DNA from: Sodiomyces alkalinus F11
Taxonomy: Eukaryota > Ascomycota > Sordariomycetes > Glomerellales > Plectosphaerellaceae
DNA: 64,000 nt
Direction of reading: 5' to 3'
NCBI RefSeq assembly: GCF_003711515.1
Contig: NW_021167079.1
Span: forward strand, 6,628,385-6,692,384
The notes under the pieces are model-generated. The model had not been told where the DNA came from, did not search any database, and saw only the letters and a list, made by a program, of their open reading frames with translations. The translations under genes and the position numbers were made by a program. This document shows positions 37,050 to 47,828 of the stretch, one piece after another (the stretch's first letter is position 1; every line of letters starts with the position of its first letter).

Positions 37050-38642
37050 CTTGACTATTCATATGTCAGAATTATTAATCATTTCCATCTCCCTGTAAAG
37101 GGAAAGATTAGCGTGAAGGGCCTGCTTGCCTTTTGTTGCTTGGACTTGTTGTATTTGTGAAGATGCGATCGTGTACGTGAAGTTGTGCTGGTTTTCCTGA
37201 GGAGGCTTTGGTTCAGTCAGTCAGGACTCAGGGATGCCGTATTAAGAAATACATATACAATTGAAGGACAACAAAGAAGGTGGTATTGATGGACGGTCAA
37301 ATTGTAAATCAGTTGTTGGAATCGAGTCGCAACCTGAAGTGCACAAAGGAAGGAAGAAACAAGAACGAACGCGACCAGGCAGGTATTGATGTAGAGTAAA
37401 AGAAACCAGAAAACCCTGGACAGCCCCTTTCATCTACCATAGTATCAAACCCATGGGTAGAAGCTGCCAGAGGGTACATCTCATAGACAGAAAGGGAAGG
37501 GATATGAAGCAATGGTCATGGGAGCAGGAAGCATCCAAAACGCATTACTGGAAGGGAGGATTCCGGAAACAAAAACTAGTACATTGATTTCTCTTCCCAT
37601 GGATTGCAGCTCTGACGATATGTGGTTGCGAGAGATTCAGGGGGGTGAACTAAGGACGAGAGGCAACTTGGCAAGTGCTGTTTCTCCAGAGAAGAGCAAA
37701 ATAAATACAGAGAACATACCTATATCCGACTAGCTGTATCAATTGACGAGGAATATGTTGTTTGACTGCACATAGTGTGTTGAAAGAGAAGTGCCGGTGG
37801 GTGGCCTGGAGAAACTGTGCTGTCTTTGATAGACGCTCTGGAGTTTCTTTTAGCAAGTGTCAAATATCGTGTTCGAATCAATTGAATAATGTAATCACCT
37901 GAGAAGGTAGGTACCTTAGCCTGGGCAGCAGGTGAGATTAGATTGAGACGGAAACCAAAATGGAGGGTGATCCGGATCTGAGATCATACGGAGGGTAGGT
38001 ACCTATCTGCCCTTATTTTGGTTGTGACACTATCTGAAGTAATAACAAGTTGGAAGAAAGAGTATCGTCGACTGGTCAGGGCAACTGCATCGTAGGTTGG
38101 AAGACATATGCATCAGAAGATGTCAAGGGGCGGAACAGGAAGAAATGGCCAAGGATGTCCAGTCCCTGTTCAGAAAACCATGGTGGTTGCAGTCGGCTTT
38201 CTCGACGTAGGTATAGTGTAGGTAATCAGTATTATCAGTTGGTTTCCTTTATGTTACCCCTTCAAAAGTTACCATTATTGATCACGCACCATCAGCATAT
38301 TACTTCAATTCTCATGTAGACCACGCTTCAGGGACCCTGTTCTCGAGTTTACGAGATAGTGCCCTCCACATCAACACGGTAATGATATTCATTATTCGAT
38401 AAAATGCTAAGATGGATTGCCTTCTTTGTCCAAGCATAACTCCCAAACTCCTCCTATTCCTGCATTATTTCCCCGATATATTGGACCTGATAACGTGTGC
38501 GTGGGGAGAGCTCTCAAAGGAGTACAAGACAGCCAATCTATGCCAGTGCAATTTGCAACATAAAAGCAGCCGCAGCGTAAGAAGAATCATAATATGCCTC
38601 GTACAATGATGGACCGTTTCCACCTTGGTGAAAACGCCAACC
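37050..38642. other. intergenic region between cluster members 4 and 5
   Basis: 1.6 kb with no supported gene. GGTAGGTACC-type motifs occur near 37905-38005. Short frames at 37309-37733 and 38050-38319 are unconvincing. Confidence 0.45.
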
Positions 38643-39502
38643 TCAACGGTGGTATTGGGAATTCCACTGCCCCGCCTTGATATCCACGTGTTCTGGGATC
38701 CCTAGGCCCATGGCTGAAGGCACATGCATACCGGAAGCTTCCGATGGCGTGCCCCCGGAATGGTGATCGCACATGCCACCCAAGCCGTACCCTTCAATGT
38801 TGAAGGCGGCATCGAATGCTGAGTATGCAGGGCTGTTTGCCCAGGAAGCGTGGTCATGGATTGGATCGTGCTCGTGGTCATGCTCGTGGCCGCAGTGACC
38901 GGTGGCCAACATATCAAAGGTCCCTAGAATTCCCGTTTGGGGACTGAACTGGAGAGTGTGAGGGGCTGGCAACATATCGTCGCTTGAAGGTGTGAGGAGC
39001 CTCATATGAGGGGTTGGGTGGCAGTCCGGACCGGCCGGGGATCCCATGGACGTCGGGGTGAATTGAGACTGATGGTAAGAAAGCTGACTGGCCTCATGTT
39101 TCACCTTGACAGATGATCGAGCATTGGCATCTGAGAAGATGGGCCGATTATTGATGCCAGATTCAGATTTGATGTATTCATCCTCCTCCTTTTTCGCAAT
39201 CTTATTATACTCCTTCTTCGGCTTGGTGACCTTGTTCTTGTTGTTCGCATTCCGATTTCGTCTCTGAGGCTCGAGACCTAGCATGGCTGAGCGGAAACGG
39301 GAATATCTCATTCGAGCGGCATGGCCGTTGGTGATGGGTTGAGCCAGGACGGGGTCGCGAGCCACAGCATTCCAATCAATCTACGACAATGATTAGTATA
39401 AAGCATACAGGCACGCTTCTGGTAGGCACTCACATCCTTGAGGTTCTTCTGCTTCAATATGGCGAAGAGAAACCTCGTCATTTGGTTATCTGTGTTGGAC
39501 AT
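38643..39502 (-). CDS. Myb/SANT-like protein (cluster member 5)
   Basis: Predicted product 268 residues, function unknown. Exons on the minus strand: 39502-39434 and 39380-38643. The 53-nt intron has a GTGAGT donor, a TACTAATC branch site and a CGTAG acceptor, in phase 0. The domain spans about 5-55: MTRFLFAILKQKNLKD, IDWNAVARDPV and ARMRYSRFRSAML. A basic segment (NKVTKPKKEYNKIAKK) follows, then a long Ser/Pro/His/Gly-rich tail that includes a striking His/Glu/Asp run (GHEHDHEHDPIHDH) that might bind metal. The intron position after helix 1 differs from that in other members. It is transcribed away from member 6, across 3 kb. Confidence 0.75.
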
Positions 39503-42500
39503 GGTGGTAGAGTCGGATGTTGCCGCTTGAATTCTCGATATGGTGAAGTCGAGGTAGTGATAGATAGAATTGGAGGTGACGACAAGAGGTGAAGTTGATG
39601 AGAGAAGAGGAATAAGCAGCCAATTTGAACTGCACACGATGAACGTGGTGACCTCGACTGTTATTGACCGAAAACACGAGGATGGTCAATGTGGAGGAGG
39701 GAGGATTTCAATGAGTCACAGTGAAGATCGGTGAGGCGGACGGGCAGATATATGGTACATCGGGCGAGGCGAACTGGTGGATAGAACCAAAAGACAAGGT
39801 CGGTGTGATCTTTCGAACTGCCAAAGGGTGTATGTAGATGTTAGATCAGGCTCAAAAAATGAGGGGAACAAAAGATTCAACAGGATATATCGGTACCAAA
39901 GAGAATGCTTCCAAGGACACAAAGAAAGGATGAATAGAATCCTTTTCTGTTGGCTCTCTTTGCAGTCTCGCCAAAATTCACGGAGAGAGATGCATCGTTG
40001 TGTTTGTCTAGAGAGAGAGCGGGCGGGAGCAGATCCAAGGGGCAAAAATAAAAAAAGAACAAGAGAAAACAAGCAGCCTTGTGGGATAGGATAGTGTACA
40101 GGCTTTATCACATCATGAGGATGGATTCCCATTGGCATGGTCTGTGGCAACTTGCCTAAAAGGCCAGGGCAAGTGACCGGATGCGGCATTGTTGCCTGGT
40201 TGCTTGAGCAGGGCATGTGGTTCGGTAGGCCCCTGGCCCCTCTTTCTGGTGGAGGGGTATGGAACGCGGGCAGTAGAGGCTAGGTGCCGCGAAAAGACAC
40301 CTTCGTGTAAAGTGGTTTTTGGTTGTCACCTCGCAGCCATGAGGGGACCGGGGGAACCCTGTACGGAACCGATGAGACGGGATCCGGACACCGACTCGAG
40401 GTTTAGCGTGCTCAATGATATGCAAGTGGCACTGTGGCGGCACCCAGGGATCCTGAAACCAGCAGAGTAGACGGAGAAATGATTCGCCAATTTGGTATTT
40501 TACAGGACGAGTAGGTGTCCATGGGCGGTGGGTTTGAGTTCGGAGATTCATACATCGCTGCGTCCCGTTTCGTAACCAGAAGCAAAACGGGGTTTCGGCA
40601 GAGTGAAGGGAGGGGTGTGACTCATAGTCAATTGGAAGATCCGACGAAATAGGGGCTTTAGTTCGGCTGGGCATGGGAAAGTGATACGGGTGGAATTCCC
40701 TTGGCGGGGCGGTGATTGGCAGGCCTCATGATCCATGAAGGATGCGCAACACCCATGCGACTCTCATGCGGGCAAGTAAATAGCTGCACCTCGAAAAGAT
40801 ATAAATGGGAAAATAGACAAACAAACGTATTTCTCCAGGGCCAGAGTAATAGTCTAAAGGAAACGAATGAATGAACTGTTGGGAAGAGCAGGAGGCGGTG
40901 TCATGAAATGGAATGGCGTGGACAGTTTTCATTGCCGACTGCTAGCCGAACAATTCTTTTGCCTGGACTGGGCTATTTTTTCTTTTCTTTTCTTTTTTTA
41001 ACGGTAAATGCAGGGATGTATTCAAGAGACTTGTTCGACCATGTCTGTGGATGCGGACCAACTGCTGAATTGATGACACTGGAGGGGTGGGATCGCTAGG
41101 GTGTGGGGAGGGCGTCGACCATGGATGAGGTCGTGGTTCGAAGGAGAAAGTCGACCGATTGATGGCCAAAAGCAAGTTTGGCATGGGCTAAACGCGGAAT
41201 CAAGTATAGAATTAAAGATTGAGTCGATTTATAACTTGATAGAGCCGGTTGAAGGGGCGACTCAGTCCACAGAGTCATGGAAGGTAGTTGGTGGGAAGAG
41301 GTGAAGTGGATGGGGGAACGCGTTTTCGCGATGAGCCCGAGCGTCATCTGGGTCTGGTATTTCGCCAGGCTTCCACGAAACCACGTGACGTTCTGAATAC
41401 GGTCAAGCGTGTCTTGGATGGACTCGCTGCGTTGACCGCTAACATGCATATCAACGCCATTGGTCAGAGTCTTTTCCGTACTCCGACGTAATAAGAGACG
41501 AGTGCCAGTCATCGATTGTGCTGACGGTACCTTAGGTTGAGGTATACGACCCTTTACCTTATATACCTACTTTCCGATTGCTACCTACCCGGGTTTGGGG
41601 GGGTATAGGACAGAGCCCGATAACTGGTCAATCTGTTAACAGTCTTAGAATATTATGTCGACAGAAATTTCTCTGTCCTGGCTCTGGTCAGAGCAAAAGT
41701 CTCTGTCCAAGCTCTGACCTAGAAACCACCCCTCCCGGGTAGGTATGCATCGCATATCCGAGAATTTGAACAAACAAATTTGGACCCTCAATCATGCGCC
41801 CNNNNNNNNNNNNNNNNNNNNNNNCCCAAATAACGCGAGATCGGTAGTATTGTCCTCTTTCGCAACGACGGTCAAGTAAACTGATTGTATGTATGTACCT
41901 ATTCCAGACCCGAGTTCAGCTAATACCCAAAGCCCCTGTGTGGTGTGGCCATCATTCTTCGAGCTTGGCTTCACCGAAACCCATGCGGCACCTCTGCACG
42001 CACACTAGTAGAAGATAAAAGGAAGGGTTCATCAGTACCAATGGTGGTAATTTATGACCGGTCGAACACAGTGACGAAATCTCCGAAAGGGAGGATGGAG
42101 ACTAGAGTCATGCCAGCTCAGGAAGCTCGGATCCGCAGTTGTTAGCATTTTTAAGAGCGACTTACCGAAGAGCATCCGAGCTGTTTACCCATCCGTGGTT
42201 GGCCTGAATACACTGCCGTACCCCCGGATATTATGTACGTACTCCTCCCCTGAACTTGAGGCAAATGTCGGAGCCGACATCGGTTTCTGGGACAAACATC
42301 CACATTGTGCGCACGGACCTTGTATAGGCCCCTTATGACGCTTTCAAGTATCGGTCCGTCCCCAGCCCCCAACTTTATCTGGATCCCCCGCTCTGTTCAA
42401 GACTCTTACCATTTCCCACTACCAATTTTTCTGATTGCTCCAGCTCAATTTGTTAGAAGCACTAACTATTACCATCTGTCATCTGCCTTGTGTCCCCTCC

Positions 42501-42553
42501 CCTGGTATTCGAAAGACGCACGCGCCTTCGAGCATGAGCTACCCTTCCGCACA
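39503..42553. promoter_or_regulatory. 3-kb divergent region between cluster members 5 and 6
   Basis: This is the centre of the Myb/SANT-like cluster, lying between two divergent start codons. Frames of 80-170 codons occur on both strands (39716-40216, 40156-40674, 41096-41512), but none has a recognisable domain or credible start context, so I treat them as chance. GGTATACGACC and TACCTACC motifs lie near 41537-41590. It contains the assembly gap. Confidence 0.4.
41802..41824. other. assembly gap (23 N)
   Basis: Twenty-three undetermined bases. The true size may differ. The flanks (CATGCGCCC and CCCAAATAACG) do not suggest a particular repeat. Confidence 0.99.
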
Positions 42554-43946
42554 ATGAATAAACACTGGAATGACCGTGCCGATAAGGACCTGTTCTTTAC
42601 TATATTAAACGTCAAGAACATAGGTGTCATTAGCGGTTCGGAATGGAAGACGATCGGTAGCCATTTGAGATGCCTTGGGTACGGCTTCACAAATGAAGGA
42701 TGTCGGTATGTCCACTCATGTCATGTTCGCGTTTCTTTCTCACTTCACCGGCCCCTGGCCGTCTTATCGTCACGCCCCAACAGCCCAGCGTGTGAATCGT
42801 AGGGCGAGGGCGCGTCCTCCCAAGGCATTTCCTTCTCCATGCGATGATATCTCATCCTCCACAAGCATCTCAAGAGAGTACCAACTAATAGTACACAGTC
42901 AACATTTTCAGGGCCTTCGTCGCTCTCAGCAGAGATCCGAGGTCATTGGTCTGGCTGAACAGTTAAGGCTCGATCCGACTCAGAACCCCATCACCCGCCG
43001 CCCAGGCCCGGGCCGCGGGAGGCCTAAGAAACAGCAGCAACCGGCGAGTCAAAACTCTCCCGCTCTGCCTTCAAGACTTCCACTTCCTAGCACGATGCCG
43101 AATATTCCTCGGGGCCCCAACGGAACCCAAGTCACAAACACTCCCCAGGGTCCCAACCCTTTCCAGGTGTCCGGCGCTCCTCAGGGCTTCCACGCTCCCC
43201 AGGGCTTTCGCTCTCCCCAAGGCTTGCATCCCTCCCAGATATCCGGTGCTCCGCCGATCCTCCAGATATCCAATCCGGACTTGGGCCAGGGGTCCAATGT
43301 CTCTCAAGGCTCAAGGTGCCCTCGGGATTTAAGCGCCCCCCAGGTTTCAACCACTACACAAGATGCAACCACTGGCCAGAGCGCAACCCCCTCTCAAGAT
43401 TCAGCCACTCTTCAGGGCTCAAACCCCCCACCAGATTCAACCTCTGCCCAGAGCTTAGTCCCGCCTCAAGGCCCAAACAACCCACAGGGTGCTAATATCC
43501 GCCAAGCGTCCTCGAGCGACATTCCACGATCGGGCTTGGGGTCCGTCTCAGGGCACAGGACCGAGCCTGCCACCGCACCCGCCCCAACTAACCCGCCGGG
43601 CAGGGACACCACCAATGGCCCCACCGTCGTACCCCACAGGTCGCCCGATGCATCGTCTCATGCTCCTCCTCACCAAACCGCTCCAGGCCCCGCGCCCGAT
43701 AACGGCATTCCTCAGCCTCTCGCGAGTGAAGAGCCAGAAGAAGACCAACATGTCGCCAAACGACAGAAGCTGGCTCCGGCGGAGGACCATTCTCTAGATG
43801 ACGAGGCCGTCTTGGCACTGGCGGCTCATGGCAACTCGCCGGCTGTGACATACCCCTCACCAACCGAGTACTCGCAGGCTGATGCAGACCACACTGGCGA
43901 CCTAGGCGAATCTGACGCGAACCCATTTAACTATGGGGGAGCATAA
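42554..43946 (+). CDS. Myb/SANT-like protein with PQG-rich tail (cluster member 6)
   Basis: Predicted product 399 residues, function unknown. Exons: 42554-42705 and 42899-43946. The donor is GTATGT and the acceptor ACACAG, in phase 2. The domain spans about 5-60: WNDRADKDLFFTILN, SEWKTIGSHLRCLGY and GCRQHFQGLRRSQ. The intron sits exactly at the start of helix 3, splitting the Arg codon before QHF. An AT-hook-like PGPGRGRPKK (about 87-96) follows. The rest is disordered and built from degenerate repeats of the type PQGF.xPQGx/SQDSA, with a basic KRQKLA near the acidic C-terminus. AT-hook plus Myb-like helices suggests DNA binding, but no target can be proposed. Confidence 0.7.
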
Positions 43947-45101
43947 GACTTTTGCCAGAATCATCGCTTCAATGCTAAACCTATTTTCTCGCCATTCTTA
44001 TTTTTAGAGACAGAGGGACACTGGGCTCCTGGCATTCTGAGTTCTCTATCATGCCGCTTTGACTTTCTGCGTCTGTATCAATGGCACATGATTGGGAGGG
44101 ATTATAATGATAACGTTTGGATGGGCTTTTTGTGATAGTGAGGGGGCTGAACCTTGAGGCGCCAATGGCAAATGCCCATAGTGTTTCAGCGGTTGAGACG
44201 ACTTTCATCTTTATGTCGTGTTCAACAATGTCTGCAACAGCCACCTTTGTTCTACCATCATCAATCGCCCATCGTCTCTAGTATTTTCAGAAGCAGAGAT
44301 ACATCCTTTTATCCGTAGTTGAAGTCTCAAAGTGTTGCTGCGTCTATCACCTGCAATCTTTATTCATGGTACAGAAAACACCTGACCTGACATGTCTTAC
44401 AAGAAATCTCATAGATGTCTTATATACACCTTTAGCTTGACTCTGGAGTTCACTGTTCAATCCCCGGGTATATTCCAACATACAGCATAGCAGGCCCAGT
44501 ATGCTTCTGTCTTGAAATATGAGCCATATAGACGACCATTTATTTAGACAGTGTCCCAATTATTCATAGATCGATATACAAGGGTGTTTAGATCACCTAA
44601 ACTAAGAGCAGTATAATGATCTTAGGCAATTGTCATCTGTATGCTTCATGTCATCCCAAGTCTGGCATACTGAGTTAGGAAATTCAAATCCTATAGCTAC
44701 CTTACTTTGAGCACCGCATAAGCTACAATCCTTTCTATTCTTCCGTACTTGGACATCTCTGGCATCTACTGTGATAGATTGCTTCTATCATGCCTCCGGG
44801 ATTTCCGTACTATCCCGAATAGCCAACTAGGCACAGTGAGTCAAGCCTTTTAAGTCTTCCTTCCTTCCTTCTTCCTTTCTTATTCGGATGCCTCCCTTCC
44901 TTGTTTCATAATAGAACCCAAGAGCCACTGTTCTAGGTCCTATGATTCTCCAGTCACACTCACCTGTTCTTCTATAATTCTCCAGTCATCCTTCACTCAC
45001 CTGTTCTTCTACTTTTCTACTCTCCATCTCTTCTTATCACTAAGCAAAGAAGAACCTAAGCACAAATACAGGCATATCAGTGAATCAGAAAATCCAACAA
45101 C
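43947..45101. other. intergenic region before cluster members 7/8
   Basis: 1.15 kb, AT-rich at left and pyrimidine-rich on the plus strand from about 44860 (TTCC and CTTC runs), as in fungal promoters and leaders. No gene is supported. The minus-strand frame 43981-44244 is unrecognised. Confidence 0.45.
44945..45012. repeat. imperfect tandem duplication (about 33 bp x 2)
   Basis: ATTCTCCAGTCA...CACTCACCTGTTCTTCTA occurs at 44945-44976 and again at 44977-45012 with a small insertion. It lies in the presumed leader upstream of 45102. Confidence 0.75.
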
Positions 45102-45259
45102 ATGGCATCTAGTCGGCAGACGATGAACTGGAATGCCCAGGTTCACGAAGATATCCTTTTAGCCATTTTCTCAACTGGTAAACTGAGCAGCACTCAGATT
45201 GCAGCTATCATGGCCCAGCTTGCAGAGAAGGGATATACCTTCACAGAGTCCGCACTTCG
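45102..45259 (+). CDS. extra Myb/SANT-like first exon (cluster member 7, partial or alternative)
   Basis: A 158-nt open exon starts at an ATG in good context (ACAACATGG). It encodes helix 1 and helix 2 of the domain (MNWNAQVHEDILLAIF, AAIMAQLAEKGYTFTESAL) and ends at a GTAGGT donor in phase 2 within an Arg codon. It has the layout of the first exons of members 6, 8 and 9, but no helix-3 exon of its own lies before the next gene. The acceptor at 45726 is in the right phase and would give Arg-Gln-His, exactly as in member 6, and a 135-residue protein. So it is either an alternative first exon of member 8 or a truncated duplicate. Confidence 0.45.
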
Positions 45260-45467
45260 GTAGGTCACTTTCCTCTCACTTGTTGCTTCTCTGGCTTTCG
45301 GCCTCCTGCTCTCCCTCCGCCTTTGTTTTCTTCTTTATTCTGGAGGCAATCCCGCCCTTATATTCCCAAGCTGCACACCACCTCCTTCCTAACAGAATCC
45401 TCATTGTCTTCCCACTTCATATTGTTTTCTTTACCATTCTACACTCCAAAAGTGCAATTTACCCAAG

Positions 45468-46025
45468 ATGCCCCCAAAGAACGCCAATACTACTGTCTGG
45501 GACGACAAAGCACGCTCAGATCTCCTTATTGCTGTTCTCAACACGGTCAAACCAACCAAGCAGCAATGGGATGAAATCGTCGCCAAAGTGGAAGCCAAGG
45601 GCTACCACTACACCCCAAATGCCGTGCAGTAATGCATCCTTTTACATTCCCCATGGCTCAACATTATGCCAGCTTTTGTTCCAATGCAGCACTCACTAAC
45701 ATGAAGCCCCTATCTCTCTGACAAGGCAACACTTGAACAAGCTTCAGAAAAAGATGGCCAATGGTGGAAGTGAGCAAAGCACCCCTACCACCCCTGCCAA
45801 GAAGCCTCGTGGAGGTAAAGGATCTACTCCTGCCTCGAAGCGTAAGGCCGCACTCAAGGCCGAGGACGGCGACGATTCGTCGGAGATGGAAACGCCGCTG
45901 AAGAAGAAAACTCGAAACAAGGCCCAGGCATTTATGTGAGTCAATCTGAGATGCCGTTGAGGCCACTCTCTTCTAACCGAACCAGGGGCGACGATGAAGA
46001 CGAAGACAGCAAGTTCAAAGTTTGA
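45468..46025 (+). CDS. Myb/SANT-like protein (cluster member 8)
   Basis: Predicted product 136 residues, function unknown. Exons: 45468-45628, 45726-45935, 45986-46025. Phases are 2 and 2. Donors are GTAATG (weak) and GTGAGT, and acceptors are ACAAG and ACCAG. The domain spans about 10-65: VWDDKARSDLLIAVLN, QQWDEIVAKVEAKGY and VQQHLNKLQKKM. The intron is at the start of helix 3, as in members 6 and 9. The tail has a basic stretch (KKPRGGKGSTPASKRK) followed by acidic residues (DDEDEDSKFKV). The region upstream of its ATG overlaps what would be the intron of a transcript starting at the extra first exon at 45102. Confidence 0.74.
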
Positions 46026-47828
46026 CCTGTCCTGTCATTTCCAATTCGTCAACACCCTCAACCTCCTGAAATTGGCTGCACTTAGTTGGGCTGATCAAGA
46101 GCCAAGAGCCACTTGAGGATTCGCAGGAAGGAATATGGCGATGACGGATATTGTATGGCATGAAGGACAGTCACAGCACTCTAGATACTTTGCTTCTTTC
46201 ATTTTTCTTTCTCATCTGACAAGGATGACTCCATGCTTCGCAGCATAGCAGAACGGGGACGAACATTTCAGCTACAGGGCTCAAGCAAAGCTGCAAAACA
46301 CTTTTGGGTGATCACATCATGACAAGAGAAATAACAGGGTCTCTCAAGACATTAGATTTCTTCCCAGTGACATGCTCCTCGTTGCTTGGTCTTTTACATA
46401 CCTTGTTCCCATATGGCCTGTTTCTCTGATATTGAATATACCACGGCCACTGCACTCATGGCCCGGGCTATATTCCACCGAGTGATAATGATCTAGTGTA
46501 AAGACCTGCAACGGAACAATCTAGCATACAAGTCTAGGTAGTGTAGGTATGATTTAGGGGCCTTAAGCATTCCATTGACTCGGCCAAAGGTTCCATTGAT
46601 ATCGTCATCCGTATGATTCCGAATGTTTATGCATACATCGAAACCATCTCCGAGTCTCCGACACCTTCTGGTATTCAGACCAAGGCTTAGTTAGTTCACC
46701 TAATTAGGCTTCCAGTGTCTTTGAAACAGGTTAGACAAGTAACAACAGAATATGTTCCACATTCTCAATCTCATATTGCTTTATAGGTACTTGGCTTGTG
46801 CTTGCAAGCAAGCCCAAGTCAAAAGTGGACAAGGCCTCTGAGTTCAAGCAAGCCGGCCCCTAAGGTGTACGTTACAATCTAGACAGGCATGCATTGATTC
46901 ACAATATCGCCGGTCCAAATTTTGTCCCGAGTATCATGTCTTCATAGATTAATGCTTTATGTAAAAGTTCAAAGGTTATAGAAACAGCAAGGATAACAGG
47001 TACGAGGTCATTACTGTCCCTACCCCTTTCCAGAAGTGAAGTCTAATAACCCCATGAGTCCTAACAAGTCGTCAGCTCAAATTCCCCAGTTGCGGCGGAC
47101 CTTCCATACCACACTTATCTCTTGAGTTTTATATGAACAGGAGGAGAGCGCTACTTTCGGAGCGTTCTTTCCATACCGACCCTCTGAACCTCGAGATGTA
47201 TCCCTCCACCCCAACATCTCATCCGACATCACAACCCCGAGTCTCAACCACAGCAGTCAAGTCTAAGTTGGCTTCGGCACCTGATATCATCTTCTACGGT
47301 AGTTCTCCCCTCCAGGCAAGTATTCTGTTTGCTTCTTCCAATTCATGGCATCCAACTTCCTCTCTACCATTGAACAACCGACTCCCTCCACGGCCAAGCA
47401 TATCCAGTTCCTTCTTGCCTGGCCAAGAGTATGGAAGTGATATCCTCTCTTGTGACCAGAGCAGATGCTATGCCTTTCAAGAGTTGGTTCCAATCCTTAT
47501 ACACACTGCATTCATCGCTCGACGGTTAAAACATTCAGCTGAATCACTTGATTGTCGCTTTCAGTCTACTGAAGCGGTCTTCTCATCCCCAGTCCACCAT
47601 TCGCGCCCTAGCAATCTACTATCTCACTTTCCACAGTATCAATGTGGCCGGTGTTAAGCCTAGTTTCCCCATTTAACCCTGACGGGATCCCTTCCGATTT
47701 CCTTTTCTTCATGTCTGTCTGGTTTCCATGCTCTCTATCGGTTTTTATCGATGCTTTGTGGGGGACCCTCATCACAATGTCTCCGACTCTGACAAAACAT
47801 AACAGAACTTTCCGAATCGTCTAGCGAG
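46026..47828. other. intergenic region between cluster members 8 and 9
   Basis: 1.8 kb. The left half is AT-rich and featureless. From about 47100 the plus strand is pyrimidine-rich and carries a 174-codon frame (47133-47657), Ser/Pro-rich without a recognisable domain. I read it as the promoter and leader of member 9. Confidence 0.45.

Noticed and set aside
39716..40674. Overlapping minus-strand frames of 166 and 172 codons
   Set aside because: They overlap each other in different frames, lack recognisable motifs, and their starts have no supporting context.
41096..41512. 138-codon minus-strand frame near the gap
   Set aside because: No recognisable domain or compositional coding signal. 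Kept as intergenic.
47133..47657. 174-codon Ser/Pro-rich frame upstream of the 47.8-kb gene
   Set aside because: No domain, pyrimidine-rich composition typical of promoters and leaders, and no splice structure.
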